Below are positions 23,870 through 31,600 of a DNA stretch of 41,694 nt, in pieces (the stretch's first letter is position 1; each line of letters begins with the position of its first letter). The DNA is from an uncultured Collinsella sp. (lineage in GTDB: Bacteria; Actinomycetota; Coriobacteriia; Coriobacteriales; Coriobacteriaceae): assembly GCA_902496335.1 (NCBI GenBank), contig CABVAO010000014.1:1-41694 (forward strand), in the 5' to 3' direction. The translations under genes were made by a program, and so were the position numbers. A model generated the notes under the pieces. That model searched no databases. It worked only from the letters and a program-made list of their open reading frames with translations, and was not told the DNA's origin.

Positions 23870-26800
23870 ATGGCGAACACCCAGAACTATATTAACCACC
23901 TGCTGCAGAACACCGGCATTACGCCGGCATGCAGCGAAGAAGAGCGCTTGGCTGCCGAGGATATCGCTCAGATCTTCCGCAACCACGGCTTTGATCCCGA
24001 GGTTCAGGAGTTCAATGCCCCGGCGCCCAGTAGATTGGCATTTGCCGTTACCGGTATTCTTGCGTTTGCCGGCGCCCTGCTGATGGGCATCGGCGGCGGT
24101 ATCGGCTTGGTCGGCACCTTGCTGGCCATTGTCGGCGCCGTTCTTTACGTGCTCGAGCGCACGGGCCGCCCTGTAGTCTCGCGCCTGGGCAAGACGGGCG
24201 TGAGCCAAAATGTCATCGCCTACCACAAGGCCTCGGGCCCGCTCGCGTCCCCGCGTAACCGCCCGGTGGTCGTTGTCGCACACTACGACTCTCCCCGTGC
24301 TGAGCTGCTCGCTCGCGAGCCCTATGCTTCGTATCGTGCGCTCATCGCCAAGCTGTTGCCCGTTGCCACGGTTGCCCCCGCTGCCGTTGCCATCCTGCGT
24401 ATTCTGCCGCTCCCCGGCGCGCTCAAGGTTCTGCTGTGGATTGTCGCGATCCTCGCTTCCCTCGTTGCACTCGCCAACGCGGTAAACATCATCTCTAACC
24501 GCCATATTCTTCCCTATACGTCCGGCGCGGTGTGCAACAAGTCCTCTGTCGCCGCTATGCTCGGCGTTATGGACAACGTTGCTCCCTTCCAGGGCGAAAA
24601 CGAGTTTCCCGACGATGTTCCGTTCGATACCTATTTTGGGGAGCAGAAGCGTCGTGCCGAGGAAATGGCGCGCGCAGCGGCGGAGTATGCCGCGGCCCAG
24701 CAGCAAAACGACTACGGTAACACCATCGAGTATGAAGAGCCTACCTACGCTGAGGACGAGTTCGGTCAGCCGATTGCTCCCGACGCTCAGGCCGAGCCCG
24801 AACAGGGCGAGGCTTTCGACGAGCAGATCGAGGGCTTTGAGGGTGCGTCTGCCGACGAGACGCTGATTGGCGCCATTGTGCCCGAGGATCAGAATCAGGC
24901 TGTCCAGGCCGAAGAGTTCAATGACGAGGTTTCCGCTGCCGAGCCGGTGGAGGAGCCTGTCGCGGCCGAGCCCGAGCCCAAGCTCTATCGCAATGCCGCC
25001 GGCAACATCCGCTTTGGTTCGGATGCCATCCGTGCGCTCGGAATGCTTCCCGAGTCCTGCACGCTCGATTACGAGGAGGGCGAGGAGCCGACGTTTGAGC
25101 CCGAGCCTGCCCCCGTCGTGGCTGCACCTGCGCCCGCTGTCACCGTGGATGATGAGTCTGCCGCGGTTACCGCTGCCGTTGCCGAGCCCGAGGCGGTGTC
25201 CGCGATCGATCCCGCGGCAGGACTGGACATTTTGGCTCCCGCCGCGCCGGCGCAAGACGTTGCGGACGAGTCTGACGACGATTACGTTGAACAGCCGAGG
25301 CGCGTGTCTTACGAGAGCGATACTGATTTCTCGGCCGAGATTCCCGCGGCAACGCCCCATGCCGATATTGCATCCGCGTTCTCTTCGATTGGCGCCAGCG
25401 CTTCCAACTTCTTTAAGGGTGCGCTTGCAAAGGGCAAGAAATTTGTCGACGATTTCGAGGAGAAGCGCGCTGCCGCACGCGAGGCTGCCGAGCAGGAGGC
25501 TATCGCTCAGCAGCAGGCAGCCGAGGCGGCACGTGAGCTCGCGGCGCAAGAGTTCGAGCAGAACGAGGCTGTGCAGTCCGTGCCCGTCGACGCCGCCGAA
25601 GCTACAACGTCCTTTGAGTCCCAGCAACCGGCGTCCACGGATGTTGTTGAGGCGACGACGTCTTTCGAGGCTCAGCAGCACGTCGATAGCACCATGTCGT
25701 TTGATGCCGCGCAGTTCGATTCCACGATAACGTTTGAAAAGCAAGGCACCGCGATTGCCGAGCCCCTTCCTGTTTCCGATGAGCAGGGCGACGCGGCAGA
25801 CGATGACGAGCCTATTGATGCTGCCGAAATCCAAGATGCCGCCGAGGACGAGTCCGTCGAGGCCAACTCTGACGAAGAGCAATACGCGGCAGCCGATCAA
25901 GGTGATTCGACCGAGGTCGAGCAGGAGGAAGTGCCTGCGGTTTCCGAGACTCCCGAGACGGATGAGTCGAGGCCTTATTCCACGCAGATTTTCACCATGC
26001 CGACCCCGAGTGGGTCCGGTGCCACGGTTGTCAATGTCGCTCCCACCCAGGACGAAACGGTCGATTCCCTTATGGCCCAGATTTCCTCCCAGGCATCGCC
26101 GCGTCCGCAGATGAATGTTCCCGATCCGGCGTCGGCACCGTCGCCTGCACCTTCCTCGTCTCCGCTGGCTTCGGTCCCCGATCCGTCGCTGCCGTCTATG
26201 AAGCAGGCAAACGTTGCGTCTCGCACGTCGCTGTTCGACCTTCCCGATCCCTCTGCCCGGGTCAACGACCCCTTTGCTACCGCCCAAGGTCCCGAACCCA
26301 CATCGGCACCCGTTGCGCCTCCTATGTCCGTTGCGTCGGGCGCGCAGCCGATCGAGACCATTTCGGCTCCCGCCCCGGCGGCACCCAAGTCTCGTAAGCG
26401 CGGCCTGGGTGGCCTGTTCGGTCGTAAAAAGAAAAACGAGCAGGACAGCATGAGTGACTGGCTGGGCGTCGAAGACGATTACGATGCCAAGAAATCCGGT
26501 CGCGGTATCGGTTCGTGGGATAACTTCGAGGACGATAACGATGGATGGAAGGGCGGCGCTACGTCTTCCGATGGCGCTTCTTCCGAAGGTATGCTCTCGG
26601 CTGTCGCCTCTATGGGCGATGATGAGCTGCTCGGTCACGATATCTGGTTTGTGGCAACGGGTGCCTCGGATTGTGATGGCGCCGGCATGAAGGCCTTCTT
26701 GGCTTCGCATCGCGATAAGCTCCGCGGCGTATTCTTTATCAATCTTGAATCCGTCGGCGCCGGTAGGCTTTCGGTTGTGACGGTCGAGGGCGAACAACAA

Positions 26801-27067
26801 CTGCTCAAGGGCGATCGCCGCATCATGAACCTGGTCAGCAAGGTCTGCAAGTCGTTCCATGTCGATTGTGGCGCGCTCGAGATGCCCTATGCCAAGACCG
26901 ATGCCTATGCCGCGCTCGAGGCGAGCCGCCGAGCCCTTACCATCGCCGGCGTGGACGGCACGCGTCTGGCTTGCGCTCGTACCGAGGACGACCTACCCCA
27001 CAATGTCAACCCGACGAACATTGCTACGGTATCCGAGGTCGTGACCGAGGTTATCCGCCGTTCGTAG
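23870..27067 (+). CDS. Membrane-anchored protein with a split, degenerate M28-peptidase-like domain
   Basis: 1065 residues. The first half of an M28-type aminopeptidase fold is seen near 105-140 (NVIAYHK, VVVVAHYDSP: His138, Asp140); the second half starts near 922 (DIWFVATGASDCDG, FFINLESVGAG, then LPHNVNP near the end). Between them are a membrane hairpin (about 160-210), GAVCNKSSVAAML (219-231), and roughly 680 residues of acidic Ala/Glu/Pro-rich, probably disordered sequence with a coiled coil (FEEKRAAAREAAEQEA) and four short repeats of the type TTSFE/TITFE. Another membrane hairpin lies at about 55-95. Usual M28 residues are altered: the bridging Asp aligns with Cys222, the Glu-Glu pair with Ser-Asp. 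ATG at 23870 is chosen for GGAG 5 nt upstream; the frame is open from 23720. Possibly a pseudo-enzyme scaffold; no function assigned. Confidence 0.65.
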   Translation: MANTQNYINHLLQNTGITPACSEEERLAAEDIAQIFRNHGFDPEVQEFNAPAPSRLAFAVTGILAFAGALLMGIGGGIGLVGTLLAIVGAVLYVLERTGRPVVSRLGKTGVSQNVIAYHKASGPLASPRNRPVVVVAHYDSPRAELLAREPYASYRALIAKLLPVATVAPAAVAILRILPLPGALKVLLWIVAILASLVALANAVNIISNRHILPYTSGAVCNKSSVAAMLGVMDNVAPFQGENEFPDDVPFDTYFGEQKRRAEEMARAAAEYAAAQQQNDYGNTIEYEEPTYAEDEFGQPIAPDAQAEPEQGEAFDEQIEGFEGASADETLIGAIVPEDQNQAVQAEEFNDEVSAAEPVEEPVAAEPEPKLYRNAAGNIRFGSDAIRALGMLPESCTLDYEEGEEPTFEPEPAPVVAAPAPAVTVDDESAAVTAAVAEPEAVSAIDPAAGLDILAPAAPAQDVADESDDDYVEQPRRVSYESDTDFSAEIPAATPHADIASAFSSIGASASNFFKGALAKGKKFVDDFEEKRAAAREAAEQEAIAQQQAAEAARELAAQEFEQNEAVQSVPVDAAEATTSFESQQPASTDVVEATTSFEAQQHVDSTMSFDAAQFDSTITFEKQGTAIAEPLPVSDEQGDAADDDEPIDAAEIQDAAEDESVEANSDEEQYAAADQGDSTEVEQEEVPAVSETPETDESRPYSTQIFTMPTPSGSGATVVNVAPTQDETVDSLMAQISSQASPRPQMNVPDPASAPSPAPSSSPLASVPDPSLPSMKQANVASRTSLFDLPDPSARVNDPFATAQGPEPTSAPVAPPMSVASGAQPIETISAPAPAAPKSRKRGLGGLFGRKKKNEQDSMSDWLGVEDDYDAKKSGRGIGSWDNFEDDNDGWKGGATSSDGASSEGMLSAVASMGDDELLGHDIWFVATGASDCDGAGMKAFLASHRDKLRGVFFINLESVGAGRLSVVTVEGEQQLLKGDRRIMNLVSKVCKSFHVDCGALEMPYAKTDAYAALEASRRALTIAGVDGTRLACARTEDDLPHNVNPTNIATVSEVVTEVIRRS

Positions 27068-27088
27068 ACGGAGCTCTAAGGAGTCAAC

Positions 27089-27307
27089 GTGTTTTCGTAT
27101 ATTAAGCGCCATTGGCCTGTCTACGTGATTTTGACCTTGATTGCCATTGCGTTAGGATTTGGGGCTGCCTACATCGTGGGTGCAAAGGGCTCGACCCCCG
27201 CCTCCGCAATCAGCGAAGAGGTGGAGCAAGAACAGAGTACGGGTGCCGATGGGATTCCTGAGTCCGAGCAGGCAATCGTTGATGGTGGATCTTCGTCTGC
27301 AGAGTAG
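27089..27307 (+). CDS. Small single-pass membrane protein
   Basis: 72 residues. One membrane segment near 10-32 (VYVILTLIAIALGFGAAYIVGA), a basic N-terminus (KRHW) and an acidic, Ser/Gly-rich tail that is probably outside or disordered. GTG start with AAGGAG 5 nt upstream, 21 nt after the M28-like gene, so likely co-transcribed with it. I recognise no family. Confidence 0.65.
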   Translation: MFSYIKRHWPVYVILTLIAIALGFGAAYIVGAKGSTPASAISEEVEQEQSTGADGIPESEQAIVDGGSSSAE

Positions 27308-27337
27308 ATGCGGCGATTTAAATGATTGAAAGCGGGC

Positions 27338-27364
27338 GAGCCAGGGGACTGGCTCCCCCTTTTT
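27338..27364 (+). terminator. Terminator between the small membrane gene and the adhesin
   Basis: Stem GAGCCAG (27338-27344) and CTGGCTC (27349-27355), loop GGGA, then CCCC and five T. It ends the rightward transcript just before the convergent adhesin stop. Confidence 0.8.
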
Positions 27365-27371
27365 CATCGCG

Positions 27372-30300
27372 CTAACGCTTCTTTGGGATCGACCTAAGGC
27401 GAGCGAACCATAGGGCTGCGGCACCCGAGGTCAGGAGCGCGGTGATGCAAGCGGCGATGGGAACTGATCCTGTTGCCGGTAGGTCCTGCGGTAGGGTACA
27501 GCGTTGAATGACGCTGTCCTCGTCATGTGACTCAAGTTTATCGCCGCCACCGTTGCGGCAAAGATCGACGCGCGCGCTGTTGGTGAGTGCGGTTTGGGGC
27601 GTATAAGCCGACGTTGCCTGCATGTGTACGACTGCGCCCCGAGCGTCTGTGCCAAGGATTGCTTTGGCATCGTCAAGGTCGTCGTGCTCATCTTTGAGAT
27701 CATCGCGGGTCCAAGAATCCGCATCGCTTCGAGTCGTAAAGTCGGCGGCTACCGCACCGTATTCAATTCGAATGCCTGTTACGACGGTATTGGATGCAAG
27801 GTCGAGCTCTTCCGCCTCGAGTGTGGTGGATTCCGTGGTCGAGACATCCGCCTTCCAGAGGCGCCAGCCGTCGTAATCGACGAGGCGGCAGTCCTCACCA
27901 AGGCTCTCTTTTACTTCGTCGGACTCAAGCCAAGGATTTTCGTGTCCATCGTCAAGTGTCGCGTTCGCCGGCTCATCGACGTCTGTCGAGTCCAACGGCG
28001 TCGTGCGATACCACACGTTGCACAGACCGTTGAGGTCGCCGATGGCGACGGGGGTTTCGATTGAGATGAATCTCGCCGTGCCGTCTTTGGCGCACTCAAG
28101 ATCATCGGTAATCGTAAACTCATCAACCCAAGTAGCGGAATCGTTTCGAGCGTCGATGGTATAGGAGAAAAGTCCATCCGTATTAGTTTGCGTCGCGGCG
28201 CGATTTTTACCATCGCCGTTAGCCAACAGGCCCTTTTCGATAGGTTGGACAAGTTCCTGACGCTTGTCGACCTGTCCCTTGATCTCGATGGGCGCATCCT
28301 TCATCGCGACGGATTGGACTTCTCCCGTATCCTTTATTTCAAACGTTATTTCCTCGGCAAGGTCATAGGTCCGCGGAGACATCATTTCGCGCAACGAGTA
28401 GGTGCCGGGTGCAAGATGTTCGACGCGGTGTGGCTTGTCGGATGAGGTCCAGGAGTCTATTTCGGTTTTATCGGGACCATATAAGGTGAGTTGTGCGCCT
28501 TCCACTTCCTGCTCACCGCTTGCATCGACCTTGGAGATATCAACCTTGGTGTAATCGTCGGATACGTTAAGCCGTGCTTCTACAACGGGTGTTTTCTGGT
28601 CGGCATAAGTAAGGTCGACAATATGGGTTGTCCGATCGAGCAAGAAGCCTGCCGGCGCTTGAGTCTCGACAACCTCGTAGCGTGCGGTGCCAAGTCCCAG
28701 CGGGAGGTTGTCCGCGCGTGCTTCTCCAGTTTCATCCGTCGTGATGGTCGCGACAGTCTCACCGTCGAGCGCGGCAATGCTACCGTCGGGGCGCACGATA
28801 TCACTCGAGGCACGGATCTCAAAGACGGCGCCCGCGAGGCTGCTGCCGTCTATGGCATCGGTTTTAACGATCCTGATGTTTCCGGTCGCGGCGTGGTCAT
28901 AATACGAGGCGATTGCAACGGGCGTTAGGTTCATGTCGGCGGGTATGTTTACCTCGATCTCCTCGCCGACAAGATAGGGCTCTTTGGCCGAGGTTTCGCG
29001 TACATAATAGGTGCCCGGCACGAGCGATTCGGGCAGTGTGACGGTCCCGGTCGCGTCAGTCGTAAAGGTGTCCATTACGTTATGTGTTGGATACCAGCAA
29101 GTTTGTGAGACAGATTCGTGATTGCTGTCGAGTAGTTGGAAGGTGAATCCGGCTAGTGGAACAGAAGCGCCTGTTTGGGCATCGCGTTTTACAATCTGGA
29201 GATGCGTCGACAGAGCGTGGTTGTCCACGATATATTGAAGCTCGGCGCCGTTGGAAATCTGATTGGCCCCGACGGTCCATTCCCCTGCACGTTTAAAACC
29301 CTCGGGGACGGTTTCCGGAACCTCGCGAACCGTGTAGCCGGCACGGTCGTATGGGACGGCTCCGTGGATACCGGCGGGTCGCTTGCCCGCGCCGAACCAT
29401 GCTTCGGGCTGATCTTTGGTGGAGGCAAAGCCATAGACGTTTGTGGTCAGTGTGCCAACAACCTGCTGAGAGCTGTTGCTGACAACCTCAAAGACAACAC
29501 CTTCCGCCGGCTGCTCCAGGCCGGATTGGTCGCTATTGCCGTAATCCTTGAATTTGGAAATCTCAAGGTTAAACGCAATGGGGATATCGGAAACGCGAGA
29601 TTCGATCTCGACCACGCCTGAATCGCCGAGCTGGTCGGCTCCAACGGTATAGGTCCAGCTGTCGTTGGATGGCAGGTAGCCCTCGGGGGCTTTTGATTCG
29701 TAGATGGTAAAGGTTCCTAAGGGGACATCGGCGAGGGTGGCCCGACCGCTTTCGTCGGTCGTGAGGATTTGTGCCCATCCAGGGGTTGATTGCGACACAC
29801 ACGTGAACTCTGCTCCTGCGAGTGAAGATCCCACCTGGGGGCCGGCATTCGTCGCGGCATCGAGTTTTACGATACGCAGATTGATGGTGCCGGGCTGTTC
29901 ATCAATGGCGACCTGTCCACCATCATTCCCCGTGGTAAAGGCGATGCGATCGTGGCGGGGGACATAGCCGGCCGGCGCCTTCGTTTCAACTAGGTAGTAT
30001 GCTGTGTTGGGCAGAAGTGTTGCTTGCGCCCGACCGTTGCTGTCCATCTGGATGGTGCCAACACGTGCGTCGCTGGCGCTCTCAAAAACATCGAATGTTG
30101 CCCCGGCAAACTGATAAGTATTGTTTCCGCTGGTAATGGCAGCGTTTGCAGACTGCTTTTGGAAGGAAACAGAGACCGCCGGCAGTACATAGAGCATGTC
30201 CTGACGTTTGCTGCCGCCCGATACGGCTCCTAGATAGCGCCGCGCGCGGTGCGGAGCGGCTTTGATGCTTCCTGATTTTGCGCTGTCGTGGAGCCACCGC

Positions 30301-30803
30301 GCAGCCGCCACGACTTCATTGTCGGCGGTAAAGTGTCCGCTCTTGGTTTTACCCTGAGCGGTCGTGTAGGAGTAGGTGCCGTCGACATGGGTAGTGCCGT
30401 TGAGCATCCATACGGCAAGCTGGGTGGCGGCGCGGGCGCGATCGGGTGAAAGATGGTAACCGCCAAACGACGTGGTGGTGGGATATCCGTGACAAACGAT
30501 TGCCGCGAACTCGTCGTCGAGCCACACCCAGCCTTGATCAAAGTTGAGCCATGGGCCGCCCGGTTTGGTGGGGCCGGGGCGCTCCTGGTTCATGCAGTAG
30601 GCAATTGAGGCGTCTTGAGCTTCATACTTGCCGATAAAGAAGGGCCCACAATCATCGCTAATAGTGCGGAAGCCGAGCTGATCGTAGCCATCGACGGCAA
30701 ATGCGGCTCCCGGTGTCAGGCAGCCGAAAAGCAGGAAGAGGAGCAGGAGCAGCGGACCTGTTGCGATTGCGCTGTGGACAGAGTGCGTGGGTGCGTTGGA
30801 CAT
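27372..30803 (-). CDS. LPXTG-anchored thioester/SpaA-repeat surface adhesin
   Basis: 1143 residues. A signal peptide (about 1-37) precedes a thioester-type domain with Cys70 in AYCMN and Gln128 in ATQLAVW, the pair that forms the Cys-Gln thioester in Gram-positive adhesins. About six SpaA/Cna-B-type repeats follow, recognisable by starts such as LRIVKLDA, LQIVKRDA, IRIVKTDA, VDISKVDA and ends such as VETKAPAGY, YESKAPEGY, VRETSAKEPY, VETQAPAGF; each carries a Glu suited to isopeptide-bond formation. A further domain near 860-1080, then LPATG and a hydrophobic segment with a basic tail for sortase anchoring. ATG with AAGGAG 5 nt upstream. No sortase gene is adjacent. Role: surface attachment, inferred from the domains. 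Confidence 0.9.
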   Translation of the reverse strand: MSNAPTHSVHSAIATGPLLLLLFLLFGCLTPGAAFAVDGYDQLGFRTISDDCGPFFIGKYEAQDASIAYCMNQERPGPTKPGGPWLNFDQGWVWLDDEFAAIVCHGYPTTTSFGGYHLSPDRARAATQLAVWMLNGTTHVDGTYSYTTAQGKTKSGHFTADNEVVAAARWLHDSAKSGSIKAAPHRARRYLGAVSGGSKRQDMLYVLPAVSVSFQKQSANAAITSGNNTYQFAGATFDVFESASDARVGTIQMDSNGRAQATLLPNTAYYLVETKAPAGYVPRHDRIAFTTGNDGGQVAIDEQPGTINLRIVKLDAATNAGPQVGSSLAGAEFTCVSQSTPGWAQILTTDESGRATLADVPLGTFTIYESKAPEGYLPSNDSWTYTVGADQLGDSGVVEIESRVSDIPIAFNLEISKFKDYGNSDQSGLEQPAEGVVFEVVSNSSQQVVGTLTTNVYGFASTKDQPEAWFGAGKRPAGIHGAVPYDRAGYTVREVPETVPEGFKRAGEWTVGANQISNGAELQYIVDNHALSTHLQIVKRDAQTGASVPLAGFTFQLLDSNHESVSQTCWYPTHNVMDTFTTDATGTVTLPESLVPGTYYVRETSAKEPYLVGEEIEVNIPADMNLTPVAIASYYDHAATGNIRIVKTDAIDGSSLAGAVFEIRASSDIVRPDGSIAALDGETVATITTDETGEARADNLPLGLGTARYEVVETQAPAGFLLDRTTHIVDLTYADQKTPVVEARLNVSDDYTKVDISKVDASGEQEVEGAQLTLYGPDKTEIDSWTSSDKPHRVEHLAPGTYSLREMMSPRTYDLAEEITFEIKDTGEVQSVAMKDAPIEIKGQVDKRQELVQPIEKGLLANGDGKNRAATQTNTDGLFSYTIDARNDSATWVDEFTITDDLECAKDGTARFISIETPVAIGDLNGLCNVWYRTTPLDSTDVDEPANATLDDGHENPWLESDEVKESLGEDCRLVDYDGWRLWKADVSTTESTTLEAEELDLASNTVVTGIRIEYGAVAADFTTRSDADSWTRDDLKDEHDDLDDAKAILGTDARGAVVHMQATSAYTPQTALTNSARVDLCRNGGGDKLESHDEDSVIQRCTLPQDLPATGSVPIAACITALLTSGAAALWFARLRSIPKKR

Positions 30804-30808
30804 GGCTG

Positions 30809-30896
30809 CTCCTTATCCCTCGTGCGCCGCATGGGGAGGTTGCGACGCGTAGGATGAGGCTACCCCCGAGGTTCATGCGGGTAAGTACCGGAGCCT
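30809..30896 (-). promoter_or_regulatory. Structured 5' leader of the adhesin gene
   Basis: In the transcript an AGGC/GCCT stem (30857-30860 with 30893-30896) encloses an inner TACCC/GGGTA stem (30861-30865 with 30879-30883). Closer to the gene CCTCC (plus-strand GGAGG at 30835-30839) could pair with the ribosome-binding site AAGGAG (30809-30814). I do not recognise a known riboswitch class. The rest of the 297-bp gap (30897-31057) shows nothing clear. Confidence 0.35.
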
Positions 30897-31057
30897 GACC
30901 AAAAGCTTGCCCGATTTCTGACAAATCGAGCTCAAATACAACAATCAGATAAAAGTGCAGGTAGAAGATGGTAAGAAAAGAAAGACAAAGGTCCTCATCT
31001 CCACAATTGACGCGATTTTCAAACGAATCTCCACAGCTAAAACAAGCATCACCACCC

Positions 31058-31087
31058 TTGTATCGAACAAGATAACCGCGTTATACT
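31058..31087 (+). promoter_or_regulatory. tRNA-Gly promoter
   Basis: TTGTAT (31058-31063) and TATACT (31082-31087) are 18 bp apart, ending 13 bp before the tRNA. Confidence 0.65.
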
Positions 31088-31100
31088 AGCCAACACACAA

Positions 31101-31175
31101 GCGGGCATCGCCAAGTGGTAAGGCATCAGCTTCCCAAGCTGACACTCGCGGGTTCGAGTCCCGTTGCCCGCTCCA
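31101..31175 (+). tRNA. tRNA-Gly, anticodon CCC
   Basis: Full cloverleaf: acceptor GCGGGCA with TGCCCGC, D arm GCC/GGC, anticodon stem TCAGC/GCTGA with loop TTCCCAA giving anticodon CCC (reads GGG), T arm GCGGG-TTCGAGT-CCCGT, encoded CCA at 31173-31175. Its last 18 nt are repeated twice downstream. Confidence 0.97.
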
Positions 31176-31186
31176 GTAAAAAGCAC

Positions 31187-31217
31187 AAGCACGGCAGCGT
31201 TACGTTGCCGTGCTTTT
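31187..31217 (+). terminator. tRNA-Gly terminator
   Basis: 10-bp stem AAGCACGGCA (31187-31196) with TGCCGTGCTT (31206-31215), then T. Confidence 0.8.
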
Positions 31218-31228
31218 CACTACCAAGC

Positions 31229-31499
31229 GCCGGGGCTCGAACCCGCCAGGGTGCGAGCGTTAAGCAAACGCGAAGCGTTTGTAGCGAGCAGGCGAAGGCG
31301 CCGACGGGCGCCTGAAGCCGGTGCGGATTTGCGAAGCAAATACGCGGACGTCCCGTTGCCCGCTCCATGGAGCACAGAAGACCTCGGGACGGCCAATTCA
31401 ACAAAGTCTTCCCCATCGTCTCCGTGAATCCGAGGAGATCGACCGCAGCCGGTGCGGATTTGCAAAGCAAATGCGCAGACGTCCCGTTGCTCGCTCCAA
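31229..31499 (+). repeat. Duplicated tRNA-Gly 3' ends with mini-hairpins
   Basis: After the tRNA terminator comes a T-arm-like stretch GGGGCTCGAACCCGCC (31232-31247), then hairpins CAAACGC-GAA-GCGTTTG (31265-31281), AGGCGCC-GACG-GGCGCCT (31296-31313) and ATTTGC-GAA-GCAAAT (31327-31341). An exact copy of the last 18 nt of tRNA-Gly follows at 31350-31367. A second 51-bp unit at 31448-31498 repeats 31317-31367 with 4 differences, 131 bp away, with ATTTGC-AAA-GCAAAT and a tail with one mismatch. No gene is seen in the 425 bp between tRNA-Gly and purB. Confidence 0.8.
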
Positions 31500-31550
31500 T
31501 TCCAAAATGTTAGGTTAATGCCTGCTGCCCATACTTGCACCTGCGCACGG

Positions 31551-31556
31551 TACAAT
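31551..31556 (+). promoter_or_regulatory. Possible purB -10 element
   Basis: TACAAT preceded by GG, the same form as at tRNA-Lys. No -35 is seen at normal spacing; TTGCAC at 31535 is too close. Confidence 0.35.
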
Positions 31557-31600
31557 GGTTGGGTTACGACCAACGTGCCAATAACCAAAAAGGAGCCGCT

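Noticed and set aside
23819..26860. 1013-codon open frame opposite the M28-like gene
   Set aside because: Arg/Gly/Leu-rich antisense translation of the repetitive acidic insert; no start signal.
31448..31498. CRISPR-like array of the two 51-bp units
   Set aside because: Only two full units, the repeat ends in a tRNA tail, and there are no cas genes.
31535..31556. TTGCAC and TACAAT as a full purB promoter
   Set aside because: The spacing is 10 bp, too short; only the -10 is kept as a possibility.
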